Positions 6,976 through 13,755 are shown, counted from the first letter of the stretch. The stretch is 27,853 nt of DNA from JBOGXB01 sp050694215 (GCA_050694215.1 JBOGXB010000024.1:1-27853); one strand, 5' to 3'. A program made the numbers and translations. The notes: generated from the sequence alone by a model not told the origin.

Positions 6976-7767
6976 GGTCTTTGCCCGAGCCGTACCGGTA
7001 GCCATCACCCTGCCGGCGACCAGGCGATAGACCCTGGGCGTGAGCAGCCTCGGCACCTGGAAGAGGTAATACCAGCGCGGCACGACGCGCTGGGGCTTGC
7101 GGCCCCGGATCGCGTCCCGGATCGCGCGGGATACCTCCTCCTCCGAGCCCAGAAGGTGCCGCATGACGCGGTCGTTCATGAACTCCGTCTGCGGGAAGCC
7201 CTCGGTCGGGATGAAACCCGGCTCGATCGAGCTTACGAAGACTCCCTTCGCGACGAGCTCCTGCTGCAGGGACTCCGACCAGCCCACCAGAGCGAACTTC
7301 GAGGCGCAATACGCGGACACGCCCGGAATCGCGATGCGGCCGGCCATGGACGCGACGTTCACCACGTGGGACGGTGCGGACGAGACCAGCAGCTCGAGCA
7401 GCTCGGCCGTGCAGTACGCGGCGCCGAAGAAATTCGTTGCCATCACCCGGTGGAGCTCGGTGAGCGCCCGTGGCCCGTCGAAGCCACCCCGGCCCGAGAA
7501 ACCCGCGTTGTTCACCAGCACATCACAACGTCCGTACGTCTCACGCACGTGCACTCCGAGCTTGGAGACCTGGTCCCTCTCGGAGACGTCGGTTGCGACA
7601 TGCGAGTGGGGGCTGCCGCCCATCTCTTCCACCAGATTCCGTAGGCGCTCCTCGCGGCGCGCCGCGACGCACACCGATGCGCCCTCGCGGGCGAGGTCGA
7701 GAGCCGTCCGTCGTCCGATGCCACTCGAGGCTCCCGTGACCACGCAGACCTTTCCGCTCATTTCCAT
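6943..7767 (-). CDS. short-chain dehydrogenase/reductase (SDR)
   Basis: A 274-residue classical-type SDR oxidoreductase using NAD(P)H. The cofactor motif is TGASSGIG (residues 11-18). NNAG is at 86-89, and the catalytic residues are S140, Y153 and K157 in SAYCASK. A basic pair in VAARREER after strand 2 suggests NADP(H) preference. The C-terminal extension with WYYLFQVPRLLTPRVY resembles SDRs acting on lipids or other hydrophobic substrates, but the substrate is unknown. The ATG at 7767 is chosen because GGGAGGA (7779-7773) lies 5 nt upstream; an ATG at 7785 is upstream of that site. The 3' end overlaps the convergent metallophosphoesterase gene by 33 nt. It is divergent from the GlsB-type gene. 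Confidence 0.92.
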   Translation of the reverse strand: MEMSGKVCVVTGASSGIGRRTALDLAREGASVCVAARREERLRNLVEEMGGSPHSHVATDVSERDQVSKLGVHVRETYGRCDVLVNNAGFSGRGGFDGPRALTELHRVMATNFFGAAYCTAELLELLVSSAPSHVVNVASMAGRIAIPGVSAYCASKFALVGWSESLQQELVAKGVFVSSIEPGFIPTEGFPQTEFMNDRVMRHLLGSEEEVSRAIRDAIRGRKPQRVVPRWYYLFQVPRLLTPRVYRLVAGRVMATGTARAKTSGDRPDEGSL

Positions 7768-7807
7768 TTCAGTCCTCCCATTCATGCTGGGGCGGCTCGC
7801 GGGCTGG

Positions 7808-7832
7808 GTTTACCTGGGGTGGTGCGGGGTAT
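7808..7832 (+). promoter_or_regulatory. candidate stress-sigma (SigB/SigF-type) promoter
   Basis: GTTT (7808-7811), a 15-nt spacer and GGGTAT (7827-7832) match the GTTT-N13-15-GGGTAT consensus of actinobacterial SigB/SigF-like stress sigma factors. The element faces the GlsB/YeaQ-type gene at 7881, a family often under general-stress control. This agreement is what raises it above chance. Confidence 0.6.
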
Positions 7833-7861
7833 TGAAGCTACGGCAACGAAGCCGTCAATAC
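7829..7861 (+). repeat. imperfect inverted repeat overlapping the stress-type -10 box
   Basis: GTATTGA (7829-7835) pairs with TCAATAC (7855-7861). An inner CGGC/GCCG stem (7841-7844 with 7851-7854) closes a 6-nt loop. The left arm overlaps the last bases of the GGGTAT box, so this could be an operator or a leader hairpin of the downstream gene. Confidence 0.45.
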
Positions 7862-7880
7862 TGAAGGGGGAACCAACGCC

Positions 7881-8141
7881 GTGGAGATAATCGTCTTCAT
7901 CCTCGTCGGAGCCGTCGTCGGGGTTCTGGCCCGGCTGGTCATGCCCGGCCCCGACCCGATTGGCATCCTCGGCACCATCGTCGTCGGCATCGTGGGAGCG
8001 ATCGTCGGCGGGTACTTGTGGCGAGCCATCTTCGGACAAACCGAGGGTGTCGAGTGGATCGGTGCGATCCTCGTTGCGATGGCGCTCTTGTGGATCTACC
8101 GTCGCATGACCTTGGGTCGCCGCGGGCGCGGCGTGATCTAA
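7881..8141 (+). CDS. GlsB/YeaQ/YmgE-family small membrane protein
   Basis: An 86-residue membrane protein of the transglycosylase-associated / GlsB-YeaQ-YmgE family, linked to general stress but without a known activity. Three hydrophobic segments (about 3-20, 27-46 and 57-73) are separated by short turns. The first turn carries the family motif ARLVMPGPDPIGILGT, and the second segment is Gly-rich (GIVGAIVGGY). The C terminus is strongly basic (RRMTLGRRGRG), placing it in the cytoplasm by the positive-inside rule. The GTG start at 7881 has GAAGGGGGAA upstream with good spacing. The gene is monocistronic: a stress-type promoter lies before it and a strong hairpin terminator lies 55 nt after its stop. 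Confidence 0.92.
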   Translation: MEIIVFILVGAVVGVLARLVMPGPDPIGILGTIVVGIVGAIVGGYLWRAIFGQTEGVEWIGAILVAMALLWIYRRMTLGRRGRGVI

Positions 8142-8196
8142 CTCATACCTGAAGCGCACCCGGTTGGACCCGCGACCGACCGGAGTGCCTCCGAAA

Positions 8197-8230
8197 CGAA
8201 ACGGCCCCCCTCCACCCGGGGGCCGTTTCG
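8197..8230. terminator. bidirectional hairpin terminator
   Basis: CGAAACGGCCCCC (8197-8209) and GGGGGCCGTTTCG (8218-8230) form a perfect 13-bp stem around an 8-nt loop. It lies between two convergent genes (ending at 8141 and 8240). The A/T-bearing outer stem could serve both strands. There is no long U tract, as is common in high-GC genomes. Confidence 0.85.
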
Positions 8231-8239
8231 CGTGCGCCC

Positions 8240-9712
8240 CTAGGCGGCGCGCGAGCGCCGCAGCACCCGGTCCATCAGCCTCTCGCCGAGCCCCACCGAG
8301 CGTCCGGCCCCTACGACGGGAGCCCTGGCAGCCGCCTGGACCGGAGGGTCCCCCGGCGGAGCGAAGAGATCGTTGAACTTGCGGCCCAGCTCGACATCGC
8401 CCCTGATGCGCAGCTTCCCCAGGAGCATCGCCTCGTCACCCGTCGCCTTACCCGCGCTCATAGCGAGCCACGTCGCGGCATCCATCTCATAGACGACGTC
8501 GGGATCGCGTTCGATCCTGCCGACGTGGATGCGGCAGTCGCCGTCGAGGATCGCGATAGTGAAGATCCCCCCACCCTTTCCCCTGAGATCGAACTCGTAG
8601 ACCGCCTCGAGATCCTTTGCCGCCTCGGGCGAGAAAGCGAGGTAGAGCATCATGAGCGAAAGGCCAGGACCGAGACCAGGCGCCGCACGTCCCAGCGCGC
8701 TCACGAACGACATGGTCACGCGCTGGCGAAGGTCAGATGCGATCAGGCCCCCTCCCGGAGGTGGCCACTCCGCCTCGATGGCGGGCACCGAGATGTCAAC
8801 CGATGGCATCGGCGCGCCTATCGCACGCATCTTCTTCTCGAGCTGGATGCCGCCGTATCTGAACAGGTCGCCGAGCGAGTACCCGAACGCGCTCGTATAG
8901 GTGACGTCCCCGTTGGGGGGCTGGTACAGCCATGTCCCGAGCCTGAGCGTCTCGCGGATGCCCTCATGGATCGGACCGATCAAGCTCGCATCCTGGTCGA
9001 GAAGGTCCCTCACGACCCGCGCGCCGAAGGTGACGTGCCTCGATTCGTCTCGGGCCACCGCCGTGAACCCCGCCCTGAACCCGGGCAGGAGGTGGTTGTT
9101 GCGCGCCCAATCCAGGATGAACTTCTGTCCCGTGAGAGCGAGAACACCCTCGATCACGATGTGGTACACGGCGATGGCTTTCGCAAACAGCCCGATGTCG
9201 CCGGGCCGGTCGCGCAGCTCTGAAGTCACTTTCTCGAGGTAATCGTCGAACAGCGGACCGAACCCGGGCCCGATCCACTGCCGCGATGAGCTGAGCCGCC
9301 GCGAGATGTCGCCGTCCCCGGCCGCTATGACCTCCTGGAACCAGCGGTCGAAGAAGACCGCATGGCGCGTCTCGTCGACGCACTGGGTGGCGAGAAAGAT
9401 CCTCTGCTCGAGCTTGGGGGCCGCGGTCACGTAGGGCGTGAGGGTCGCCGCGACGCGCTGCTCGGCGACGTAGAAGGCCGCCAAGGTCCACAGCAGCCTC
9501 TCCTGGTGCCGAGCGTCGAGAGCGAGCCAATCCTCTCGGTCGCGCGAGAAGTCGAGATCGGAGACACGCCAGTTAAGGCGCTCCCACCGTAGGTACAGCT
9601 CGCGATACGTGGGCATGCGGCGGGAGATCGATTCGTTCAGGCCTTCCAGGATGGAGTCGGGATCGACGTCCGCGAGCTCGCGGAGATCCATCGAGTCCCG
9701 CATGACCGCCAC
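8240..9712 (-). CDS. R2lox-like ligand-binding di-metal oxidase fused to an SCP2 domain
   Basis: A 490-residue fusion. Residues about 35-310 are a ferritin-like, ribonucleotide-reductase-R2-like domain with all six metal ligands: E84, E114, H117 (DETRH), E188, E223, H226 (DESRH). V87 (E84+3) and Y183 (E188-5) sit exactly where R2lox proteins form their Val-Tyr ether cross-link. This points to an R2lox oxidase with a Mn/Fe site and bound fatty acid, not a ribonucleotide reductase subunit. Residues about 352-455 resemble an SCP2 sterol-carrier domain (EFDLRGKGGG, then MDAATWLAMSAGK and LRIRGDVELGRKF). The pairing suggests oxidation of a lipid presented by SCP2; the substrate is unknown. The GTG at 9712 follows a GGAGGAGGAGG stretch; an ATG at 9703 is the alternative. 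No nrdE/nrdA partner is nearby. Confidence 0.88.
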   Translation of the reverse strand: MAVMRDSMDLRELADVDPDSILEGLNESISRRMPTYRELYLRWERLNWRVSDLDFSRDREDWLALDARHQERLLWTLAAFYVAEQRVAATLTPYVTAAPKLEQRIFLATQCVDETRHAVFFDRWFQEVIAAGDGDISRRLSSSRQWIGPGFGPLFDDYLEKVTSELRDRPGDIGLFAKAIAVYHIVIEGVLALTGQKFILDWARNNHLLPGFRAGFTAVARDESRHVTFGARVVRDLLDQDASLIGPIHEGIRETLRLGTWLYQPPNGDVTYTSAFGYSLGDLFRYGGIQLEKKMRAIGAPMPSVDISVPAIEAEWPPPGGGLIASDLRQRVTMSFVSALGRAAPGLGPGLSLMMLYLAFSPEAAKDLEAVYEFDLRGKGGGIFTIAILDGDCRIHVGRIERDPDVVYEMDAATWLAMSAGKATGDEAMLLGKLRIRGDVELGRKFNDLFAPPGDPPVQAAARAPVVGAGRSVGLGERLMDRVLRRSRAA

Positions 9713-9734
9713 CAGCCTCCTCCTCCCGGTCGAG

Positions 9735-9748
9735 GGTCAATACTGACC
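9735..9748. repeat. short perfect inverted repeat before the R2lox-like gene
   Basis: GGTCA (9735-9739) and TGACC (9744-9748) flank an ATAC loop, 22 nt upstream of the GTG at 9712 and just before the ribosome binding site. It shares the 11-mer GTCAATACTGA with the leader of the GlsB-type gene (7854-7864). Operator or chance palindrome cannot be decided. Confidence 0.35.
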
Positions 9749-9778
9749 GGGGCGGACCGTGCAGGCAAACGGAGGCGG

Positions 9779-10951
9779 TCAGTGATAGACGAGGACGCGC
9801 GTGCCCAGCTTCGCCTTTCCGTAGATCCATTGAGCCGCCCACATCGGTACCCGGGCACAACCGTGGCTCGCAGGATAGGTAGGCACCTCGCGCCAGCCGT
9901 GGATGGCCCTCAGCCCATCGAAGTAGCTCGGGTAGTAGAGCCCCCCGCCGCTATAGCCGTTGACCTTCCGGAACACGCGGTACGAGCCGTCGCGGGTAGC
10001 GCCGCCGGCTCCGGTCGACGTGTGTAGCACGTTCGCGACCCGTCCTCTCCAAACGGTGTACACGACCTGTTTGGTCTGGTCGATCTCGATATGGAAACCT
10101 CCGGCGCGCGAACGTGCACGTGGCCGGCGCGGATCGGCGAGAGCTTTCCAAGTCGACTCCACCACGTTGCCCGAACGGAGACGGCGCTGGACCTTGTTGA
10201 ACGCAATCACCGCGTCGTAGGTCTTTGAATCGTAGGTACGGTCGGCCCGCGGCAGGTAGTAGCCGAGCGAACGCAATCTCCTCTCCAGCAGCGTCACGTA
10301 GGCACTCCTGGAGCCTCTGCTCAACGCCGGCAAGGGCGTGGCCCTGGAGGCGCTCGTCGCGCCGGCCCCCGCGTGGTCGGCGTCGTTAAATCGAACCACG
10401 GCCGCATAGCTCCCGGGGTGGCGGATATGGAAGCGTGTCGAAAACGACAAGCCCGAGAGACGGACCGCGCGGCGCCTGATCACTTTCCCGTTGCGGCGCA
10501 GCGCCACGTTCACGCGGTCTCCCTTGTGGATGGGCCGGAGCGTCCCCCGGACGCGGGTGCGACCGAAGAGCCTGACCGGGCCGAGAGAGACGTGGAGAAT
10601 GGGCCGAACCTTCAACCGCACGGGGTCGCTGACAGCCGCGACCCACTGCGCCCTCAAGACCATGTTGCGATGCGGCTCTATAGAGACGCGGTAACGACCT
10701 CTCTCATCCGTGGTCGCCGACGCGACCCTCCTTCCGCCTTCCTTGACTATGTTCACCGTCTCGCCCGCGGCCCTGGGCCGGATGCGACCGAACAGGGTGA
10801 CGCTTCGGCCGAACACGATCACCGTTCGGTTAGCCCCGAGCGTCACCGTGGGAGCGCCCTGGGCCACCGCGTTCGGGCCGATGGCCAGGGTTCCAGCCAC
10901 GACGGCCCCCAGAAGGAAAAGGGTTGCGCTTCGCATCGGCTCCGTTGTCAT
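9779..10951 (-). CDS. secreted L,D-transpeptidase (YkuD) with peptidoglycan-binding domain
   Basis: A 390-residue exported cell-wall enzyme predicted to form 3-3 peptidoglycan cross-links. It has a signal peptide with a hydrophobic run at residues 9-25 and AVAQ near 28-31. Two similar beta-rich regions follow (about 34-117 and 118-205), each with a V-LFGR strand and a polar-residue repeat. A PG_binding_1-like helical unit lies at about 213-272 (LLERRLRSLGYY-P-ADRTYDSKT). The YkuD catalytic domain spans about 285-390. Its active site is IHGWREVPTYPASHGCARV with H351, S362, H363, G364, the nucleophile C365 and R367. The ATG at 10951 is used; TTG at 10969 and ATG at 10936 in the same frame are possible. 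No clear ribosome binding site is present. The leader carries three small hairpins. Confidence 0.93.
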   Translation of the reverse strand: MTTEPMRSATLFLLGAVVAGTLAIGPNAVAQGAPTVTLGANRTVIVFGRSVTLFGRIRPRAAGETVNIVKEGGRRVASATTDERGRYRVSIEPHRNMVLRAQWVAAVSDPVRLKVRPILHVSLGPVRLFGRTRVRGTLRPIHKGDRVNVALRRNGKVIRRRAVRLSGLSFSTRFHIRHPGSYAAVVRFNDADHAGAGATSASRATPLPALSRGSRSAYVTLLERRLRSLGYYLPRADRTYDSKTYDAVIAFNKVQRRLRSGNVVESTWKALADPRRPRARSRAGGFHIEIDQTKQVVYTVWRGRVANVLHTSTGAGGATRDGSYRVFRKVNGYSGGGLYYPSYFDGLRAIHGWREVPTYPASHGCARVPMWAAQWIYGKAKLGTRVLVYH

Positions 10952-10962
10952 TCCCGAATTCT

Positions 10963-11022
10963 GTAGCAAGAAGCTACCGAAGTAAGTGCTTTCCGTAGGA
11001 AAGGTGATCGGTCTTCCGACCG
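10963..11022 (-). promoter_or_regulatory. leader region with three small hairpins before the L,D-transpeptidase gene
   Basis: Three perfect short inverted repeats lie in the 102-nt gap: GTAGC/GCTAC (10963-10967 with 10973-10977), CTTTCC/GGAAAG (10989-10994 with 10998-11003) and CGGTC/GACCG (11009-11013 with 11018-11022). They could form a structured leader of the transpeptidase mRNA, or the last could terminate the upstream gene that ends at 11054. I could not match them to a known riboswitch. Confidence 0.35.
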
Positions 11023-11053
11023 GAGCGGGACGGCATCATGTTCGAGGCGCCAG

Positions 11054-11392
11054 TCATGGTCGCTTCCCCGCGAGCGGCTTGACTGGCTTCACGTCCCCGC
11101 GCACCCTGGTTACCGGCAGCTCGGTCACGGCCGTCAGCGACACTGCATACGGTCCGGTGCGGGGGATGTCGTACTGGGTCGAGCCGGTCGTTACCTCCAG
11201 CAGCAGCTTGTGCCCGGGCTTCAACAGCCAGCTCACGCCGTGCAAAGCGAGAGTCTCCTTCACCTCTCCGGACGCGAGCCGGATGGGCATGGTCTGATCG
11301 TCGACGGTCGTGAGCGTCCCATCCGGGGCCTCGTCCACCAGCTCGAGGAACGCGAACGCGGTCACACCGGTCACCTCACCCGTCAACCTCAC
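11054..11392 (-). CDS. C-terminal beta domain of an S15/CocE-type hydrolase, in a separate frame
   Basis: A 112-residue open frame encoding what looks like the jelly-roll domain (PepX_C) that normally ends S15/CocE hydrolases. The pattern is a strand, then FAFLELVDEAPDGT, DDQTMPIRL, a loop, then SWLLKPGHKLLLEVTTGST and a final strand. This domain is usually part of the same chain as the hydrolase, here encoded immediately upstream. The GTG at 11392 overlaps the upstream TGA as GTGA. Translation could therefore re-initiate and give two subunits, or the two frames may be one gene broken by a one-base deletion. It has no signal peptide of its own, which argues against a separately exported subunit. 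No ribosome binding site of its own is clear. Confidence 0.7.
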   Translation of the reverse strand: MRLTGEVTGVTAFAFLELVDEAPDGTLTTVDDQTMPIRLASGEVKETLALHGVSWLLKPGHKLLLEVTTGSTQYDIPRTGPYAVSLTAVTELPVTRVRGDVKPVKPLAGKRP

Positions 11393-12669
11393 CTTTCCTT
11401 CGGCAGGCCGACAATGGGGGTCTCCAACTTGCGCGCCTTCAAGATCACCTCGCGGGCGGCGCTCCCACCCAGCTCGAAGGCGGGGGCGGGGTTGCCGTCG
11501 GCCGGTCCGTCCCCTCCAGTGGATCCCGGCCCGATCAGGGTCCCGGTCTCCACCGCGTTGGTCTCAACTATGCGCGTACCGCGAAGCGGATAGCGCCCCG
11601 CGCCGTAGTAGAAGCCGTCCTGGGCCTGCCACTCGATCTCGGGCCCGGTCCCGACGCGCAACCCCTTCACGTAGCGGTCGAGCCACGCCAGCATCCGGTC
11701 CTGGTAGATCGGTGGCTTCTCGGAGCCCTCGGCCTCCGGGTATCCGCTGGCGCCGCCCGGATAGGAGCACCCGAGCGTGTGCCCGGCGCAGTACGTCACC
11801 AGCTTCACGGGGACGCCCTTGCGCTTGAGAATCGCGTAGTGCGCGAACGCATCCTCGAGCGGGAACAGGGTATCGACGGTTCCCTGGATGATCATGGTGG
11901 GAGCGGTGATCTTCGGTGTGTTGATTATCGTGGACCTCGCCGCGAACCACGTCTGGAGATCCTCGGGGAACTCGCCGGTCGCGGTGCCCATCGCCTCAGC
12001 CTGGTGGATCTCCTGTGCGTACACGCCGGTCTGCGGTCCCGCCGGCGAGTCGAGCCCGTCCCCCGTCGCCGCAGCGGCCCCGGCCGCGTAGAGCAACTGA
12101 TCCCACGTCTTCTTGATTACCTGGTTGGGATACAGGTCCTGCACGAGGTCGGCCCAGGCGATCTCCGGGATGATCGCGTCTGGACGAGCGTCGACCGCAG
12201 CCGTGTTGAGCTGGATCCCCCCGGCATACGAACCGCCGATCCACCCCATCCGGGGATCGCCGGGTGCATCGGTGAGTATCTCGGGGCGTTTGGCGACGAA
12301 GTCGATAAGGGCCTGTGCGTCGCGGACCTCGAACTCGGGTGAGTCGACGTTCGCCTCACCGCCGGAGTCACCGAACCCGCGTGAGTCCCACGTGAGCACC
12401 GCGTATCCGTTCCCGAGCAGGCGTTCGGTGAAGCCGCTGGGACTCTCCTCGCGAGTGCCGCCCCAACCATGCGTCTGGAAAACCACCGGGACCCGGTTCC
12501 TCGCGGACGCCTCCGCCGGCAGCATCAAGGTGGCGACGATGGGAGTCCCGTCGAACGACTCCACGACGATGGGATTGATGATCTTAGGTTCGGCCTCGGC
12601 CCCCGCGGCCGCAGTTATGGAGGACGCGAGACAAACGGCAATGAAGGCAGCGAGGATCGACCGCAGCAA
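11389..12669 (-). CDS. secreted S15/CocE-type alpha/beta hydrolase (X-Pro dipeptidyl-peptidase-like), C-terminally short
   Basis: A 426-residue exported hydrolase. Residues 1-26 form a signal peptide (hydrophobic run LAAFIAVCLASSITAAAGAEA). The alpha/beta hydrolase core carries an oxyanion-side HGWGGTREE, WDSRGFGDSGG, and the nucleophile elbow IGGSYAGG (S147). The likely acid is D266 in GTVDTLFP and the base is H297 in CAGHTLG. Family members are peptidases or acyl esterases, and specificity cannot be read here. Proteins of this family usually run 530-600 residues with a C-terminal beta domain. This frame stops after the first strand of that domain (LETPIVGLP), and the rest is in another frame at 11054-11392. 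The TTG start at 12669 is preceded by GGGAGGT. That ribosome binding site lies in one arm of a hairpin at 12681-12709. Confidence 0.85.
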   Translation of the reverse strand: MLRSILAAFIAVCLASSITAAAGAEAEPKIINPIVVESFDGTPIVATLMLPAEASARNRVPVVFQTHGWGGTREESPSGFTERLLGNGYAVLTWDSRGFGDSGGEANVDSPEFEVRDAQALIDFVAKRPEILTDAPGDPRMGWIGGSYAGGIQLNTAAVDARPDAIIPEIAWADLVQDLYPNQVIKKTWDQLLYAAGAAAATGDGLDSPAGPQTGVYAQEIHQAEAMGTATGEFPEDLQTWFAARSTIINTPKITAPTMIIQGTVDTLFPLEDAFAHYAILKRKGVPVKLVTYCAGHTLGCSYPGGASGYPEAEGSEKPPIYQDRMLAWLDRYVKGLRVGTGPEIEWQAQDGFYYGAGRYPLRGTRIVETNAVETGTLIGPGSTGGDGPADGNPAPAFELGGSAAREVILKARKLETPIVGLPKER

Positions 12670-12680
12670 CAGGTCGGAAC

Positions 12681-12709
12681 ACCTCCCGATCTAGGGGCTG
12701 CCGGGAGGT
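12681..12709 (-). promoter_or_regulatory. hairpin that would sequester the ribosome binding site of the hydrolase
   Basis: ACCTCCCG (12681-12688) and CGGGAGGT (12702-12709) are perfect 8-bp arms around a 13-nt loop. On the - strand the 3' arm is the GGGAGGT Shine-Dalgarno sequence, 11 nt before the TTG at 12669. On the + strand the same stem is followed by TTTTCT but faces no gene end. Confidence 0.45.
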
Positions 12710-12786
12710 TTTCTCCGGGGGGCGCGGGATACCTGCCGCTTGCTCTGCCGGTCAGGCGACGAGCGCGACGACACCCCTCGTGCCGG

Positions 12787-12798
12787 GAGTCATGACTC
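12787..12798. repeat. 12-bp perfect palindrome GAGTCATGACTC
   Basis: A perfect dyad starting 8 nt beyond the stop of the secreted-protein gene (12807). It could be part of a terminator or a protein-binding site; no T tract follows. The remainder of the 137-nt gap 12670-12806 shows only the hairpin at 12681-12709. Confidence 0.3.
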
Positions 12799-12806
12799 GA
12801 GGCCGA

Positions 12807-13292
12807 TTAGCCCTCGGGGACCTTGAAGCGGGCGAAGGCGAAATATCGGCGTGGGTCCAGATCGAACCGGAACCTGATGATCTCGCGGCGATCGCCGGGA
12901 CGGAGCGTGAAGCTGCGAGTGGTCGTCAGGCGAAGGGCCCTCGAGCCGTTCATGTTCCTGACGAGGAAGGCGAACCTGCCCTCGTAGCGGACCGCACGCG
13001 GGCCCGTGAGCCTGAGGTCGAGGACGCCTGCCAGCCGTCGGCCTTCGGGAGCCTTGGGACGCGCTCGCACGTAGGCGAAGAAGCTCACCTTGTCGCTGCG
13101 CCGGAAAATTGCGCTTGAAGCGGCCTCTGGGATACTGCCATCGCCCGTGTATGTGAAGAGGAAGTCGTTGTCGGCTCGGTCGAACGCCTCGACCACAGGA
13201 CCGGCAAGAGCTGGGGATGCAGCAAGCACGACTATCAGGACCGCCGTCCCGAGCAAGGCTCTCCAGGGAGAGCCGGCTGAGCTCCTTCTCAT
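12807..13292 (-). CDS. secreted protein of unknown function
   Basis: A 161-residue protein with a clear Sec signal peptide: a basic start (MRRSSAG), a hydrophobic run LLGTAVLIVVLAAS and an ALA-G cleavage site near residue 30. The mature part is rich in Arg and Phe and looks like one beta-sandwich, with alternating strands such as LDLRLTGPRAVRYEGRFAF and a final ARFKVPEG. I recognise no family or catalytic motif. The ATG at 13292 overlaps the stop of the upstream HExxH gene as ATGA, so it is co-translated with it. It is the last gene of the - strand run that begins with patD. No terminator is obvious apart from the palindrome at 12787. Confidence 0.72.
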   Translation of the reverse strand: MRRSSAGSPWRALLGTAVLIVVLAASPALAGPVVEAFDRADNDFLFTYTGDGSIPEAASSAIFRRSDKVSFFAYVRARPKAPEGRRLAGVLDLRLTGPRAVRYEGRFAFLVRNMNGSRALRLTTTRSFTLRPGDRREIIRFRFDLDPRRYFAFARFKVPEG

Positions 13293-13753
13293 TGGATTCC
13301 GTCCGCCTCGCGTCGCGCCTCAACCTCGAAGGGGTTGTCGCGGTAAGGATGTCCGCCCCTAACCCACTCACGCAGTGAAGCAGAAAGGTAGAGCGGGATC
13401 AATAGTGGTCCCCACTTTTCGTACTGGGATACGTGAACGGATTCGTGCCGAAAGGTCTCGTCGTCGAGATTATCGACACACATCACCACATGCCCGAAGG
13501 TGATCGCGCGGTAGCGCCATCCAAGGCGGCGAGGCCACGACGCCCCTTCGCACAGGAGGACACCTCCGACTACCGAGCGCCGGGTAAAGAACGGGGCCAG
13601 CAGGAGGCCGAGCAACGACGCGGGCCCTGCCCACACGTGGACGAGCAACGTCCTAAAGCCGCGCATCCGCGAAGGCGGGCGCCGGCCCCCGTGCCCCCGG
13701 GCTCCAATTCGCTCTCGAGACGCCCTACGGGACGCGTCGCCCGGGGCGCTCAT
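13289..13753 (-). CDS. HExxH-motif membrane-associated protein (putative metallopeptidase-like)
   Basis: A 154-residue protein. It has a hydrophobic segment at about 36-56 (LLVHVWAGPASLLGLLLAPFF). A zinc-site-like motif, HESVHVSQYEKWGP, follows at residues 103-116, and a downstream acidic NPFEVEAR (E143/E145) could supply a third ligand. The block RHE-VHV-QYE-WGPL with PYRDNPFE is a widespread bacterial family without an assigned function that I recall only as hypothetical proteins. Protease activity is unproven. The first 29 residues are Arg/Ser-rich and may be untranslated: M30 (ATG at 13666) starts where family members begin. The ATG at 13753 lies 2 nt after the aldehyde dehydrogenase stop, so coupling favours the longer form. 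The 3' end overlaps the next gene by 4 nt. Confidence 0.72.
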   Translation of the reverse strand: MSAPGDASRRASRERIGARGHGGRRPPSRMRGFRTLLVHVWAGPASLLGLLLAPFFTRRSVVGGVLLCEGASWPRRLGWRYRAITFGHVVMCVDNLDDETFRHESVHVSQYEKWGPLLIPLYLSASLREWVRGGHPYRDNPFEVEARREADGIQ

Positions 13754-13755
13754 GG

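Noticed and set aside
8240..9712. Reading this gene as a ribonucleotide reductase beta subunit
   Set aside because: The Val and Tyr at the R2lox cross-link positions, the SCP2 fusion and the absence of an alpha-subunit gene argue against it.
10952..11053. A c-di-AMP or c-di-GMP riboswitch before the L,D-transpeptidase
   Set aside because: The stems and conserved bases of those classes, as I remember them, do not fit; only short unrelated hairpins are seen.
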